Assembly: GCA_035501735.1 (NCBI GenBank) | Contig: DATJVR010000086.1 | Span: 124,001 to 188,000 of the forward strand | Reading direction: 5' to 3' | Length of the DNA: 64,000 nt | From: PNAI01 sp035501735 | GTDB taxonomy: Bacteria > Pseudomonadota > Alphaproteobacteria > Rhizobiales > Xanthobacteraceae | Part shown: positions 1 to 8,085 of the stretch, one piece after another | How the letters are laid out: each line of letters opens with the position of its first letter | How positions within the stretch are numbered: the first letter of the stretch is position 1 | Made by a program: the position numbers and the translations under genes | Notes under the pieces: model-generated | Told to the model about the DNA's origin: nothing | Databases searched by the model: none | What the model saw: the letters and a program-made list of their open reading frames with translations, nothing else

Positions 1-582
1 AAGATTTTCGCCGAGCTCTGCCCGTCGCTGAAACCCGAGGCGATCGTAGCGACCAACACCTCGTCGATCTCGATCACCCGTCTAGCCGCCTCGACCGACC
101 GGCCGGAAAAGTTCATCGGCATTCACTTCATGAATCCGGTGCCGCTGATGGAACTGGTCGAGCTCATTCGCGGCATCGCCACCGCCGATGCGACCTTCGA
201 GGCCGCCAAGGCCTTTGTTGCCAAGCTGCACAAGACCATTGCGGTGGCGGAGGATTTTCCCGCCTTCATCGTTAACCGCATCCTTATGCCCATGATCAAC
301 GAGGCGATTTACGCGCTTTATGAAGGGGTTGGGAACGTTGAAGCGATCGATACCGCAATGCGGCTTGGCGCGCATCATCCCATGGGCCCCCTCGAACTGG
401 CCGATTTCATCGGCCTCGACACCTGTCTCTCGGTGATGCAGGTGCTGCACGAGGGTCTCGCGGATTCGAAATACCGCCCATGCCCGCTGCTGGTGAAATA
501 CGTCGAAGCCGGCTGGCTCGGCCGCAAGACCAAGCGCGGTTTTTACGATTACCGAGGCGAGCGGCCGATCCCCACGCGCTAA
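1..582 (+). CDS. 3-hydroxyacyl-CoA (3-hydroxybutyryl-CoA) dehydrogenase, 5'-truncated
   Basis: The reading frame is open from base 1, so the N-terminal Rossmann part lies outside the window; about 193 C-terminal residues are present. They hold the end of the NAD-binding domain (ATNTSSISIT, then FIGIHFMNPVPLMELVE) and the C-terminal helical dimerisation domain (FPAFIVNRILMPMINEA, HHPMGPLELADFIGLD, GRKTKRGFYDY). The HxMNPVP segment carries the catalytic histidine of this family, and the FxxNR segment is the family signature. The enzyme interconverts 3-hydroxyacyl-CoA and 3-oxoacyl-CoA with NAD(P), in butyrate/PHB or aromatic degradation metabolism. Being a short single-domain protein, it resembles HbdA/PaaH rather than multifunctional FadB. 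Its substrate cannot be fixed from the sequence. Confidence in the family is high. Confidence 0.93.
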   Translation, partial: KIFAELCPSLKPEAIVATNTSSISITRLAASTDRPEKFIGIHFMNPVPLMELVELIRGIATADATFEAAKAFVAKLHKTIAVAEDFPAFIVNRILMPMINEAIYALYEGVGNVEAIDTAMRLGAHHPMGPLELADFIGLDTCLSVMQVLHEGLADSKYRPCPLLVKYVEAGWLGRKTKRGFYDYRGERPIPTR

Positions 583-673
583 CGGCCGATCGCAATTACC
601 TGAAAATTAATAGGTGCCAGGCACGCTGGAAGGACGGCAGGCTCCAGCCCCCGCGATTGCCGGCAGAACGCCC

Positions 674-874
674 ATGGACCCGGTTGCCATTGCAACAGCT
701 TTGATCTCTGCCCAGACCGGCCAGCTTCAGCTCGCCGTCGCGGCCAAGCTCGCAAAGATGAATGCCGATCAGGGTGCATCGATCACGCAGTTGCTCGACG
801 CCGCCAAGACCAATTTCGACAGCCTCGCCAATGTGGCGGCCGGTATCGGCAGCAATCTCAATATCTCGACCTAG
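674..874 (+). CDS. YjfB-like putative motility protein, 66 aa
   Basis: A 66-residue protein starts MDPVAIATALISAQTG and ends GIGSNLNIST. The N-terminal helix, the central Ala/Lys/Met-rich helix (LAVAAKLAKMN) and the asparagine-rich tail match the layout of the YjfB putative motility family, which was named from Bacillus and has no established biochemical function. I chose the ATG at 674 over the longer in-frame start at 614 because homologues begin at this MD motif. No flagellar gene lies nearby, so a motility role is only a family label. The gene stands alone between the dehydrogenase and the cell-wall hydrolase. Family call is moderately sure. Confidence 0.6.
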   Translation: MDPVAIATALISAQTGQLQLAVAAKLAKMNADQGASITQLLDAAKTNFDSLANVAAGIGSNLNIST

Positions 875-943
875 ACGCTGATCGGCGGCATCATCGACTG
901 CGGGCTGTCGCGCCCATAGCCACGAATGTCAATCGATCACAAG

Positions 944-962
944 GGCTTAAACCCGTTAAGCC
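944..962 (+). terminator. Perfect 7-bp palindrome, possible terminator or operator
   Basis: GGCTTAA-acccg-TTAAGCC forms a perfect hairpin 70 bp after the YjfB-like gene and about 120 bp before the hydrolase. It has no T-tract, so it could be a weak terminator or a protein-binding dyad. The 875-1079 gap holds nothing else I recognise. Confidence 0.3.
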
Positions 963-1079
963 TGTGCGTTTTCCCTCGGCACAGAATCTCTCCGTGCCTC
1001 GTTGAAGTGCCCTTGCCCCTTAGGTTAAGATTGTCTTGCCCGAAAACAGAAAACTTTAGGGCAGGGTACGGGGTATGGC

Positions 1080-2444
1080 GTGCGAGTCAGTGGAGTGAGG
1101 CGGGGTGATTTCCCTCGTCCGGTTGGACGACCAATCATCCAAAGCGTGTTCGCGAACGGGGCGTGCGTCGTGGCCTTCATGGTCGCACTCGGCACGCTCA
1201 CGGCCTATGCCGACGAGACCGCCCCGACATCAACCGCGCCCGTCATCGTCCCGCAACCGAACGACCCGCAAGTCGGATCGTCCGTCGTGCCGACATCTTC
1301 GGATCCGATCGTCGGACAGCCGGAAACGATCGGCGCGCAACACGCGATAAGCGAAACTTCTCCGCCGACCACGAATTCGATCACGCCGCCGACCGCAGCG
1401 GAAGCGCCGGTCCCCGCTCCGTTGGAAATTCCGTCCAAACCGCTCGAAGCGTCGACGCCCTCACCGGTGCCGCCACCGGAGCCGCAGCCGCAACCGCCCG
1501 CGGTCGCCGAAGTCAAACCGCCTCCGCCACCGCCGCCGACCCCCGCGCAACTCCTCCACCTCACCGGTAAGGAACGCGCGCGGGCCGAAAAATGCCTCGC
1601 CAATGCGGTCTATTTCGAGGCGCGCGGCGAGCTGCTGCGCGGCCAGGTCGCTGTCGCCCAGGTGGTCATGAACCGGGTTTTTTCCCCGTATTATCCGAAG
1701 GATGTCTGCTCGGTCGTCTACCAGAATGCCGACCATCATCTGGCCTGCCAGTTCACCTTTGCGTGCGATGGCAGGAGTAAGGCCATCAACGAGCGCGGTG
1801 CCTGGGCGCGTGCCATGCGCGTTGCCAAACTGACGCTCGACGGCAAGGTCTGGGTTGCGGCTGTCGCCAAGTCGACCCACTACCACGCTTACTGGGTCCA
1901 CCCGAGCTGGGTGGCCGAGATGAAACGAATGTTCCGCTACGGCGTACACACTTTCTACCGGCCGGAACGCTGGGGCGACGGCGAGAACGAATCCGGCTGG
2001 GTGAAACCTCCGGTCCCTGGAAGCGTCGAGGCTCAAGTCAAGCCGCAGCCGCCGGCAGCTGAGCCGAAGGCACAGTCCGCGAGCAATGCGCCACACCCGA
2101 CGGCGCCGACCACACAGGCGAAGCTCGTTACCGCAACGGTTCCTGCAAAACCTTCGTCAACGAATCTCCAGGCGAAACCCGCGCCGGCGAGCGCATCGTC
2201 GAAACCCGTGCCGGCGAGCGTCCAGGCAAAGCTCGTGCCTGCGATAAGTCACACGAAGCCGTCGCCAACCACATCCCAGACGAAAAAATTGGCGGTGAAC
2301 CAGACAAAGCCTGCGGCGACCAGTGGACAGACGAAGCCTGCATCGGCCACGAGCCACACCAAGCCGTCGCCTGTTGGTGATCAAACGAAACTCTCGCCCA
2401 AGCTTGGCCAGAGCAAGCCTGCACAAAAACTCTCCTCGCAATAG
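1080..2444 (+). CDS. SleB-type cell wall hydrolase with repetitive C-terminal tail
   Basis: This 454-aa protein has three parts. An N-terminal signal or anchor segment (about residues 15-45, ending TAYADETAP) is followed by a proline-rich linker (about 46-155). The catalytic domain (about 158-300) carries NAVYFEARGE, VAQVVMNRVFSPYYP and CQFTFACDG, and then THYHAYWVHPSW. This is the Hydrolase_2/SleB fold, whose members cleave the peptidoglycan glycan strand; the Glu of YFEARGE is the expected catalytic acid. The last ~120 residues are degenerate repeats around xAKPxPxS/QTKPxxxS, Lys/Pro/Thr/Ser-rich and probably disordered. The start is a GTG, chosen because the signal segment needs it; an internal ATG at 1179 is possible. 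It converges with uvrC. Confidence 0.85.
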   Translation: MRVSGVRRGDFPRPVGRPIIQSVFANGACVVAFMVALGTLTAYADETAPTSTAPVIVPQPNDPQVGSSVVPTSSDPIVGQPETIGAQHAISETSPPTTNSITPPTAAEAPVPAPLEIPSKPLEASTPSPVPPPEPQPQPPAVAEVKPPPPPPPTPAQLLHLTGKERARAEKCLANAVYFEARGELLRGQVAVAQVVMNRVFSPYYPKDVCSVVYQNADHHLACQFTFACDGRSKAINERGAWARAMRVAKLTLDGKVWVAAVAKSTHYHAYWVHPSWVAEMKRMFRYGVHTFYRPERWGDGENESGWVKPPVPGSVEAQVKPQPPAAEPKAQSASNAPHPTAPTTQAKLVTATVPAKPSSTNLQAKPAPASASSKPVPASVQAKLVPAISHTKPSPTTSQTKKLAVNQTKPAATSGQTKPASATSHTKPSPVGDQTKLSPKLGQSKPAQKLSSQ

Positions 2445-2472
2445 TCCGCAATGCGCAGCCGGCTGGTTCCTT

Positions 2473-4509
2473 TCAGCGGCCCGCTTCGTGGAAGAAATCG
2501 AAGATTTTTCGCGCCGTCTCCGCATTAATGCCGGGCACCCGCGCCAGATCGGCGGTCGAAGCGCGTTCGATCTCCTTCAGCGTGCCGAAGTGACGTAGCA
2601 GCGCGCGCTTGCGCGTCGGGCCGATGCCCGGAATTTCCTGCAAGCCCGCCTCGCGGATATCCTTCTTGCGGCGCACGCGATGTGAGCCGATGGCAAAGCG
2701 ATGCGCTTCGTCACGCAGCCGCTGCACGAAATAGAGCACAGGATCGCGTGGCGGCAGCTTGAGCGGCGTCCGGCCTGCCAGATGGAATGTCTCGTTCCCG
2801 GCATCGCGGTCGGGACCCTTGGCGACCGCGACGACCGGCAGATCGGCAAGGCCAAGCGACTGCAACGTTTCGCGCGCGGCACTGAGCTGACCAGCGCCGC
2901 CGTCGATCAGCACGAGGTCCGGCCAGGGCGAATCCACGGCTTCGTCGGCATTTGATAGTTCGGTCTGCCCCCCCGGCACAGCCGGCATCGCCGTCGGCAG
3001 TGCCTCTCCCGCTCCGCGCGGCATCTCGGCGATCAACCGCTTGAAACGGCGTTCCAGCATTTCGCGCATCATCCCGTAATCGTCGCCCGGCGCAAGTTCG
3101 GTGCGAATATTGAATTTGCGGTACTGGTTCTTCACGAACCCTTCCGGGCCAGCGACGATCATGGCGCCGACCGCATTGGTGCCCTGGATATGGCTGTTGT
3201 CGTACACCTCGATACGGCGCGGCGCGCTCTTTAAGCCAAACGTGTCGGCGAGTGCGTGCAGCAACTTTTGCTGGGACGAGGATTCGGCCAGCTTGCGGCC
3301 GAGCGCTTCGCGTGCGTTGACCAGCGCGTGCTCGACCAGCGCGCGCCGTTCGCCGCGTTGCGGCACCACGACATCGATTTTCCGCCCGCTCTTGGCGCTC
3401 AACGCCGCGACCAGCAAATCGTGTTCCGGGATCTGATCGGACAAGAGGATGCAACGCGGGCAGGGCTTGTCGTCGTAGAACTGCGCCAGAAACGCCCCCA
3501 GCACTTCGCCGGCGCTGAGCGTGCGATCGGCTCGCGGAAAATACGCGCGGTTGCCCCAGTTTTGCGAAGTGCGGAAGAAAAACACCTCGATGCAATTGTA
3601 ATCGCCCTGCTGGTGAATGGCGAAAACGTCCGCTTCTTCGACGCTCCTCGGATTGATGCCCTGCTGCGCCTGCACCGCCGAGAGCGCCGCAAGCCGATCG
3701 CGATAAATCGCCGCCCGTTCGTAGTCGAGCGCGGTGGACGCCTTCTCCATTTCGGTTGCGAGCTGGTCCTGGACCACGCGGCTTTTGCCGGAGAGGAACG
3801 CATTGGCCTCGCGCACGAACTCCGCATAGCCCGCGAACTCGATCTCGTTCGTGCAGGGCGCCGAGCAGCGTTTGATCTGGTAGAGCAGGCACGGCCGCGT
3901 GCGACTTTCGAAAAATCCGTCCGAACACGACCGCAAAAGAAACGCGCGTTCGAGCGCCGTGATTGTCCGATTGACCGCGCCGGCATTGGCGAACGGGCCG
4001 TAATAATTGCCTGGCCGCGCGCGCGCGCCGCGATGTTTGAGGATTTGTGGCGCCCAATGATCCGAAGTGATCAAAATGTAGGGAAACGACTTGTCGTCGC
4101 GCAACAGGACATTGAATCGCGGCCGCAGCCGCTTGATCAGATTGGCCTCCAGCAGCAGCGCTTCGGTTTCGGTCTTTGTGGTGACGAACTCGACCGTGCT
4201 GGTGGCGGCGATCACGCGCTCGATGCGGGTGTCATGACCGGTCGGCCGCGCATAGCTGAGGATGCGTTTGCGGATATTTTTCGCTTTGCCGACGTAGAGA
4301 ACCTTGCCGGCCGCATCGATCATGCGATAGACGCCGGGCGAAGACGGCGCGAGCTTGCTGAAGCGAAGAAGCGCATCGCGGCCGCTCGCGCGCAAGCCGT
4401 CGCCTTCCGCCAATTCGGAAGCGGCTTCGCGTTCGGGCAGAGTCGGCTCTTCGTCCTCATCCGCCAGCGCGGTTGTCGGATCGATATCTTGCGGCTCGCG
4501 TCCAATCAT
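2473..4509 (-). CDS. uvrC: Excinuclease ABC subunit C
   Basis: UvrC makes the 3' and 5' incisions in nucleotide excision repair after UvrA/UvrB damage loading. In order, the domains are a GIY-YIG nuclease (SPGVYRMID, YVGKAKNIRKRILSY), a Cys cluster (CLLYQIKRCSAPC), a UVR motif that contacts UvrB, an RNase-H-like 5' nuclease core (RRIEVYDNSHIQGT, VLIDGGAGQLSAA) and a C-terminal helix-hairpin-helix pair (IPGIGPTRKRALLRHFGT). I start at the ATG at 4509 (about 678 aa); an upstream GTG at 4560 is in frame but adds 17 residues without family support. About 45 extra acidic residues precede the GIY-YIG domain. It is divergent from the porin gene. Confidence 0.97.
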   Translation of the reverse strand: MIGREPQDIDPTTALADEDEEPTLPEREAASELAEGDGLRASGRDALLRFSKLAPSSPGVYRMIDAAGKVLYVGKAKNIRKRILSYARPTGHDTRIERVIAATSTVEFVTTKTETEALLLEANLIKRLRPRFNVLLRDDKSFPYILITSDHWAPQILKHRGARARPGNYYGPFANAGAVNRTITALERAFLLRSCSDGFFESRTRPCLLYQIKRCSAPCTNEIEFAGYAEFVREANAFLSGKSRVVQDQLATEMEKASTALDYERAAIYRDRLAALSAVQAQQGINPRSVEEADVFAIHQQGDYNCIEVFFFRTSQNWGNRAYFPRADRTLSAGEVLGAFLAQFYDDKPCPRCILLSDQIPEHDLLVAALSAKSGRKIDVVVPQRGERRALVEHALVNAREALGRKLAESSSQQKLLHALADTFGLKSAPRRIEVYDNSHIQGTNAVGAMIVAGPEGFVKNQYRKFNIRTELAPGDDYGMMREMLERRFKRLIAEMPRGAGEALPTAMPAVPGGQTELSNADEAVDSPWPDLVLIDGGAGQLSAARETLQSLGLADLPVVAVAKGPDRDAGNETFHLAGRTPLKLPPRDPVLYFVQRLRDEAHRFAIGSHRVRRKKDIREAGLQEIPGIGPTRKRALLRHFGTLKEIERASTADLARVPGINAETARKIFDFFHEAGR

Positions 4510-4687
4510 GCTGCCAACGTTAAATCCTTGCCGTGAGCGCGACCAAATCAGTCCGAGCACTTAATTGAGCGCGCGCACATGGTAAATAGTTCCTGATGCG
4601 AGCCGCGCAAATATACCGATTTTTAGGCTTAAGCAGTCGTCATACTTACTGATTCAGAAACGCTTAAGGTGAAATTTGCGACAGTTC

Positions 4688-4714
4688 TTCGCAGCGACGC
4701 TGCGAATTTATTTG
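4688..4714 (+). promoter_or_regulatory. Terminator-like hairpin in the porin 5' leader
   Basis: TTCGCAGC-gac-GCTGCGAA is a perfect 8-bp stem with a 3-nt loop. It is followed at once by TTTATTTG, the shape of an intrinsic terminator, yet lies 55-80 nt upstream of the porin start on the same strand. It may attenuate porin transcription or stabilise the mRNA 5' end. Confidence 0.45.
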
Positions 4715-4768
4715 CCATACGGCAAGCCGCTTCAGGCGCGGCGGCCAATGAAAATACGGAGGTCCTCG

Positions 4769-5380
4769 ATGAAAGCACTTATTGGGACGGCGGTGCTCAC
4801 GGTCGCTCTCGTTTCGAGCGCGGCGACCGCCGCCGATCTTGGCTATGACCGCGCGCCGGTACGCGCCGCCACCACCTACAATTGGCAGGGCTTATACCTC
4901 GGCGGAAACCTCGGCTATCAATGGGGCAAGGTGACCAACAGCGCGGTCAACCCCGAGGGATTCATGGGCGGATTGGGGCTTGGCTACAATTGGCAGAATG
5001 GCCAGCTCGTATACGGCCTTGAGACCGACATTCAGCTTTCCGGTGCCGACAACACGGTAAGCGGAATAAAATTTTCCAATCCGTGGTTCGGAACCTTGCG
5101 CGGTCGTGGCGGCTTTGCCCTCAACAACGTCCTGATCTACGGCACGGTCGGTCTCGCCTATGGCAGCCTGCGCGCCGAGAGCACTGGAGGCGGCACGGAA
5201 TCGAACACGCTAGGCGGCTGGACCGCCGGCGTCGGCTTGGAGATGGGACTTGCACCGCAATGGTCGGTGAAAGCCGAATATCTCTACGTCGATCTCGCAA
5301 GCCGCGGGTATGCGCTCACCGGCGCCAACAACGGGCTTGAATCGAATATTCTGCGCTTCGGCGCCAATTATCGCTTCTAG
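4769..5380 (+). CDS. Outer-membrane beta-barrel protein (Omp25/31-like porin family)
   Basis: A 203-aa protein with a signal peptide (MKALIGTAVLTVALVSS, cleaved near ATAAD) and a small beta-barrel. The first strand motif is YNWQGLYLGGNLGYQWG, glycine/aromatic strand alternation runs through the body, and it ends NILRFGANYRF with the terminal Phe typical of outer-membrane proteins. This is the heat-resistant-agglutinin/Omp25-31-like family common in rhizobia and Brucella. The start at 4769 is fixed by the Shine-Dalgarno GGAGG at 4758-4762; upstream in-frame starts lack one. It would sit in the outer membrane, with a structural or pore role not resolvable here. Confidence 0.88.
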   Translation: MKALIGTAVLTVALVSSAATAADLGYDRAPVRAATTYNWQGLYLGGNLGYQWGKVTNSAVNPEGFMGGLGLGYNWQNGQLVYGLETDIQLSGADNTVSGIKFSNPWFGTLRGRGGFALNNVLIYGTVGLAYGSLRAESTGGGTESNTLGGWTAGVGLEMGLAPQWSVKAEYLYVDLASRGYALTGANNGLESNILRFGANYRF

Positions 5381-5406
5381 AAATCTTCCGGCCTGAACCT
5401 CCGCAT

Positions 5407-5442
5407 CTTCACTCCCCCCTGTAACAAGGGGGAGGGTGAAGG
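5407..5442. repeat. Interrupted GC-rich palindromic repeat
   Basis: CTTCAC plus a C-run on the left and a G-run plus GTGAAG on the right flank TGTAACAAG, giving an interrupted inverted repeat of about 13-15 bp arms. It lies between the porin gene and an opposite-strand gene remnant. The composition (CTCCCCC... GGGGGAGGG) resembles the intergenic palindromes common in Bradyrhizobiaceae, and also the element inside the gene at 49091-50155. It could serve as a bidirectional terminator. Confidence 0.5.
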
Positions 5443-5450
5443 TGTGTCCG

Positions 5451-5568
5451 TCAGCCAAGTAATCCCACAACGAAATAGCCAAGCGCGGCGACCAAGGCCG
5501 AGGCGGGGATCGTTATGATCCACGATGATATCTGTGGCCACCTGCCGGCGCACCGACGACATGCGCTT
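5451..5568 (-). pseudogene. Remnant of a PiT-type phosphate transporter C-terminus
   Basis: Reading right to left, one frame gives KRMSSVRRQVATDI. After a one-base frame change near 5525-5530 another gives SSWIITIPASALVAALGYFV and a stop at 5451. Joined, these match the last cytoplasmic segment and final membrane helix of PiT/Pho-4 inorganic phosphate transporters (typically VRW-x-VA-x-x-I-x-x-AW-I-TxPxxAL). No upstream part of such a gene is present, because pgsA starts nearby. It is therefore either a decayed tail or the end of a gene removed by deletion. The assignment is by eye only. Confidence 0.45.
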
Positions 5569-5724
5569 GGCCGGCAGGCGTTCGTCATGATTTCATCCAA
5601 GGGCCAAGCCAGATTAAATTTCGACTACTGCCGTAGAATTAACAGATAAGGCCTCGAACTACGCTTAAGTATGCTGTCGCGAGCCTTGTTGAGCGTGTGT
5701 CGGAGCAGGTATTCTGACAAACAA

Positions 5725-6363
5725 ATGAAAGCTGCCATCAATACGCCTAGGCCGACGCGATTGCTTGCGCTGCCCAACCTGTTGACCTATGGCCGCATCG
5801 CCGCCGTGCCGGTAGTGGTCGCGCTGATGTTTTCCCAGAGCATCATGCAGGGCGGTCTCTGGCTGCGCTGGGTCGCGCTTGCGATTTTCATCACGGCCGG
5901 CATCACCGACGTGCTCGACGGCTATTTTGCCCGTAGCTGGGATCAGCAATCGCTGCTCGGCCGCATGCTCGACCCGATTGCCGACAAGCTTTTGGTGTCC
6001 TCCTGCCTTCTGATGCTTGCGGCCGAGGACACCATTCACGGCTGGGCGCTCCTTGCTGCAGTGGTGATCCTTTGCCGTGAAATCCTGGTCTCCGGTTTGC
6101 GGGAATTCCTCGCCGAATTGCGCGTCAGCGTGCCGGTGACGCGGCTCGCCAAATGGAAGACCACCTGGCAGCTTGTTGCTGTTGGTTTTCTGATTGCCGG
6201 CGAGGCGGGCGATCAAGTGATCAGGTCGCTTTTCAAAACCGAGATGCCGGTCGTCACCGACATCGGACTTGCCTTGCTTTGGCTCTCGGCGCTGGTGACC
6301 CTATATACCGGTTGGGATTACATGCGTGCCGGCGTGACCCATTTGATCGAGGAGGACCGTTGA
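5725..6363 (+). CDS. pgsA: CDP-diacylglycerol--glycerol-3-phosphate 3-phosphatidyltransferase
   Basis: PgsA transfers the phosphatidyl group from CDP-diacylglycerol to glycerol-3-phosphate, the committed step to phosphatidylglycerol and cardiolipin, in the inner membrane. The CDP-alcohol phosphotransferase motif is complete: D-VL-DG-YF-AR, eight residues, then G-RML-D-PIA-D (about residues 69-95). Hydrophobic segments follow through the 212-aa protein. I start at 5725 (MKAAINTPRP), which places the NLLTYGR element at the usual distance from the N-terminus; the longer in-frame start at 5671 is unlikely. The stop overlaps the moaD start, suggesting co-transcription with moaD-moaE. Confidence 0.95.
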   Translation: MKAAINTPRPTRLLALPNLLTYGRIAAVPVVVALMFSQSIMQGGLWLRWVALAIFITAGITDVLDGYFARSWDQQSLLGRMLDPIADKLLVSSCLLMLAAEDTIHGWALLAAVVILCREILVSGLREFLAELRVSVPVTRLAKWKTTWQLVAVGFLIAGEAGDQVIRSLFKTEMPVVTDIGLALLWLSALVTLYTGWDYMRAGVTHLIEEDR

Positions 6364-6611
6364 AGATTGTCTATTTTGCCTGGGTGCGCGAACGAGTCGG
6401 CAAGGCCGAGGAAGAATTGGCGCCGCCGCGTTCCGTCGCGACCATTGCCGAGCTGATCAAATGGCTGAGCGACCGCGGTGAGGAATACGCCCATGCCTTC
6501 GAGAACCCGAAGGTGATCCGCGCCGCTATCGATCGCGCCCACGTTCGGCCCGATGCCGCAATCGCCGGCGCTCGTGAAATTGCTTTTTTCCCGCCGATGA
6601 CGGGGGGATGA
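6360..6611 (+). CDS. moaD: Molybdopterin synthase sulfur-carrier subunit
   Basis: MoaD is an 83-aa ubiquitin-fold sulfur carrier. Its C-terminal Gly-Gly is converted to a thiocarboxylate and donates sulfur to precursor Z during molybdopterin synthesis. The sequence opens KIVYFAWVRERVGKAEE and ends EIAFFPPMTGG, exactly the required diglycine tail. The start is a TTG at 6360 overlapping the pgsA stop, preceded by a strong GGAGG-type ribosome site at about 6350; no ATG is available in frame. The stop directly abuts moaE, its catalytic partner. Confidence 0.93.
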   Translation: MKIVYFAWVRERVGKAEEELAPPRSVATIAELIKWLSDRGEEYAHAFENPKVIRAAIDRAHVRPDAAIAGAREIAFFPPMTGG

Positions 6612-7091
6612 ATGATCGCAACGGTCCGCCTGCAGCGCGAGGATTTTGACGCGGCGGCTGAGGCCGCACGGCTGACGCAAGGCCGCGCCGACGTCGGCGC
6701 GGTTGTGACCTTCAGCGGCGTCTGCCGCGGCAATGAAGCGGGCGAGCCGATCGCAGCACTAACCCTCGAACATTATCCCGACATGGCCGAAGCCGAGATC
6801 GCGCGCCACGTGGAGGAAGCGCAGACGCGCTGGCCGCTGCTCGGTGTCACGGTGATTCACCGCTACGGCCGTCTTGTTCCCGGCGACAACATCGTGCTCG
6901 TGGTCACCGCATCGGCGCATCGTGAGGCGGCGTTTGCGGCAGCCGAGTTCCTGATGGACTATTTGAAAACGCGCGCGCCATTTTGGAAGCAGATCGAGCG
7001 CCCGTCGGGCACCGTGTGGGTCGACGCCAAGGATACCGACGAGAAAGCCGCCAGGCGATGGCGCAGTCCGGATCGGGACGCCGCAGAATAA
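6612..7091 (+). CDS. moaE: Molybdopterin synthase catalytic subunit
   Basis: MoaE forms the MoaD2-MoaE2 heterotetramer that inserts two dithiolene sulfurs into cyclic pyranopterin monophosphate. The 159-aa sequence contains GAVVTFSGVCR, LEHYPDMAEAEI, VIHRYGRLVPGD and ASAHREAAFAAAEFLMDYLK, and then APFWKQI. The two lysines of the last segments (DYLK and FWK) correspond to the catalytic/substrate lysines of the family. The ATG begins directly after the moaD stop, so stoichiometric translational coupling is likely. The C-terminus is a short charged tail. Confidence 0.95.
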   Translation: MIATVRLQREDFDAAAEAARLTQGRADVGAVVTFSGVCRGNEAGEPIAALTLEHYPDMAEAEIARHVEEAQTRWPLLGVTVIHRYGRLVPGDNIVLVVTASAHREAAFAAAEFLMDYLKTRAPFWKQIERPSGTVWVDAKDTDEKAARRWRSPDRDAAE

Positions 7092-7131
7092 CGCCGCTGT
7101 TTCGCGCCGGGTCAAATCGAGGAGTGTCGTC

Positions 7132-8085
7132 ATGATCCGCTCCGCAATCCTTGCAATCGCGGCTTCGGCAATGTCCTTGTCTGTTGCCGGCGCCGCGTCA
7201 GTGAACTTCTACCAACTCCCGTCCAACGCCTATCCGCATGATGTGGCGCCGGCCGCCGACGGCGCCGTGTGGTACTCCGGCCAGCGCCTTGGCGTGCTTG
7301 GCCGCTTTGATCCCAAAACCGGCAAGGCCGAACACATTCCGCTCGGTCCGAACTCCGCCCCGCATGGCGTGATCGTTGGCCCGGATGGCGCGCCTTGGCT
7401 GACCGATGGCGGCCACAATGCGATCGTGCGCGTCGATCCGAAAACCTATGTGGTGAGATTGTTTCCGCTGCCCAAGGAGTTTCCCGGCGCCAACCTCAAC
7501 ACCGCGGTGTTCGACAAGCGCGGCATCCTCTGGTTCACCGGCCAGGGCGGCGTCTATGGCCGCGTCAATCCCATGATCGGCAAGGTCGAAGCGTGGCAGG
7601 CGCCGAAAGGTTATGGCCCGTACGGCATCACGGTCACACCTGCGGGACAGATCTGGTACGCGTCGCTCGCGAGCGATTTCATCGCGCAGATCGATCCTGC
7701 GACCGGCGCTTCAGCCGTGGTCGAGCCGCCCAAGCGCGGCGCCGGCCCGCGCCGCATCTGGTCGGATTCGAAAGGCATCCTCTGGGTCAGTTTGTGGAAC
7801 GCAGGCGGGCTTGGCCGCTACGATCCTGCGGCCAAGTCCTGGTCGGTCTATCCCATGCCGGTCAGCCGGACCGGCACTTACGCCGTCTACGTCGACGACA
7901 AGGACCGCGTCTGGGCGACCGATTGGCAGGCCAACGCGATTCAACGTTTCGATACCAAGACCGAAAAATTCGATACCTTCCCGAGCGACAAGCCGCGCGC
8001 CAACGTCCGCCAGCTGCTCGGCCGGCCGGGTGAAATTTGGGGCGGCGAGTCAGGGACCGACCGGCTGGTTGTCGTCCGCGATTAA
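7132..8085 (+). CDS. Secreted streptogramin-lyase-like beta-propeller protein
   Basis: A 317-aa protein with a signal peptide (ILAIAASAMSLSVAGAAS) and repeated propeller blades. Each carries a G-x-(I/V)W(Y/F) strand followed by xxxDPxTGK (AVWYSGQRLGVLGRFDPKTG; APWLTDGGHNAIVRVDP; ILWFTGQGGVYGRVNP; QIWYASLASDFIAQIDP; ILWVSLWNAGGLGRYDP; RVWATDWQANAIQRFD). This is the virginiamycin B lyase (Vgb)/NHL-like family. The His/Glu/His metal cluster of true Vgb near the C-terminus is not evident, so antibiotic lyase activity should not be assumed. A periplasmic binding or lactonase-like role is equally possible. It follows moaE by 40 bp. Confidence 0.78.
   Translation: MIRSAILAIAASAMSLSVAGAASVNFYQLPSNAYPHDVAPAADGAVWYSGQRLGVLGRFDPKTGKAEHIPLGPNSAPHGVIVGPDGAPWLTDGGHNAIVRVDPKTYVVRLFPLPKEFPGANLNTAVFDKRGILWFTGQGGVYGRVNPMIGKVEAWQAPKGYGPYGITVTPAGQIWYASLASDFIAQIDPATGASAVVEPPKRGAGPRRIWSDSKGILWVSLWNAGGLGRYDPAAKSWSVYPMPVSRTGTYAVYVDDKDRVWATDWQANAIQRFDTKTEKFDTFPSDKPRANVRQLLGRPGEIWGGESGTDRLVVVRD

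Noticed and set aside
944..962. TTAA-acccg-TTAA as a second CtrA site
   Set aside because: The spacing is 5 rather than 7, so it does not fit TTAA-N7-TTAA; recorded only as a palindrome.
1995..2444. Tandem repeats read as a possible CRISPR array
   Set aside because: Repeats are degenerate, in frame and coding; there are no uniform spacers and no cas genes.
3256..4536. Long plus-strand frame of 426 codons antisense to uvrC
   Set aside because: It lies wholly within uvrC on the opposite strand, has no family motifs, and its basic, Arg-rich composition is what high-GC shadow frames give.
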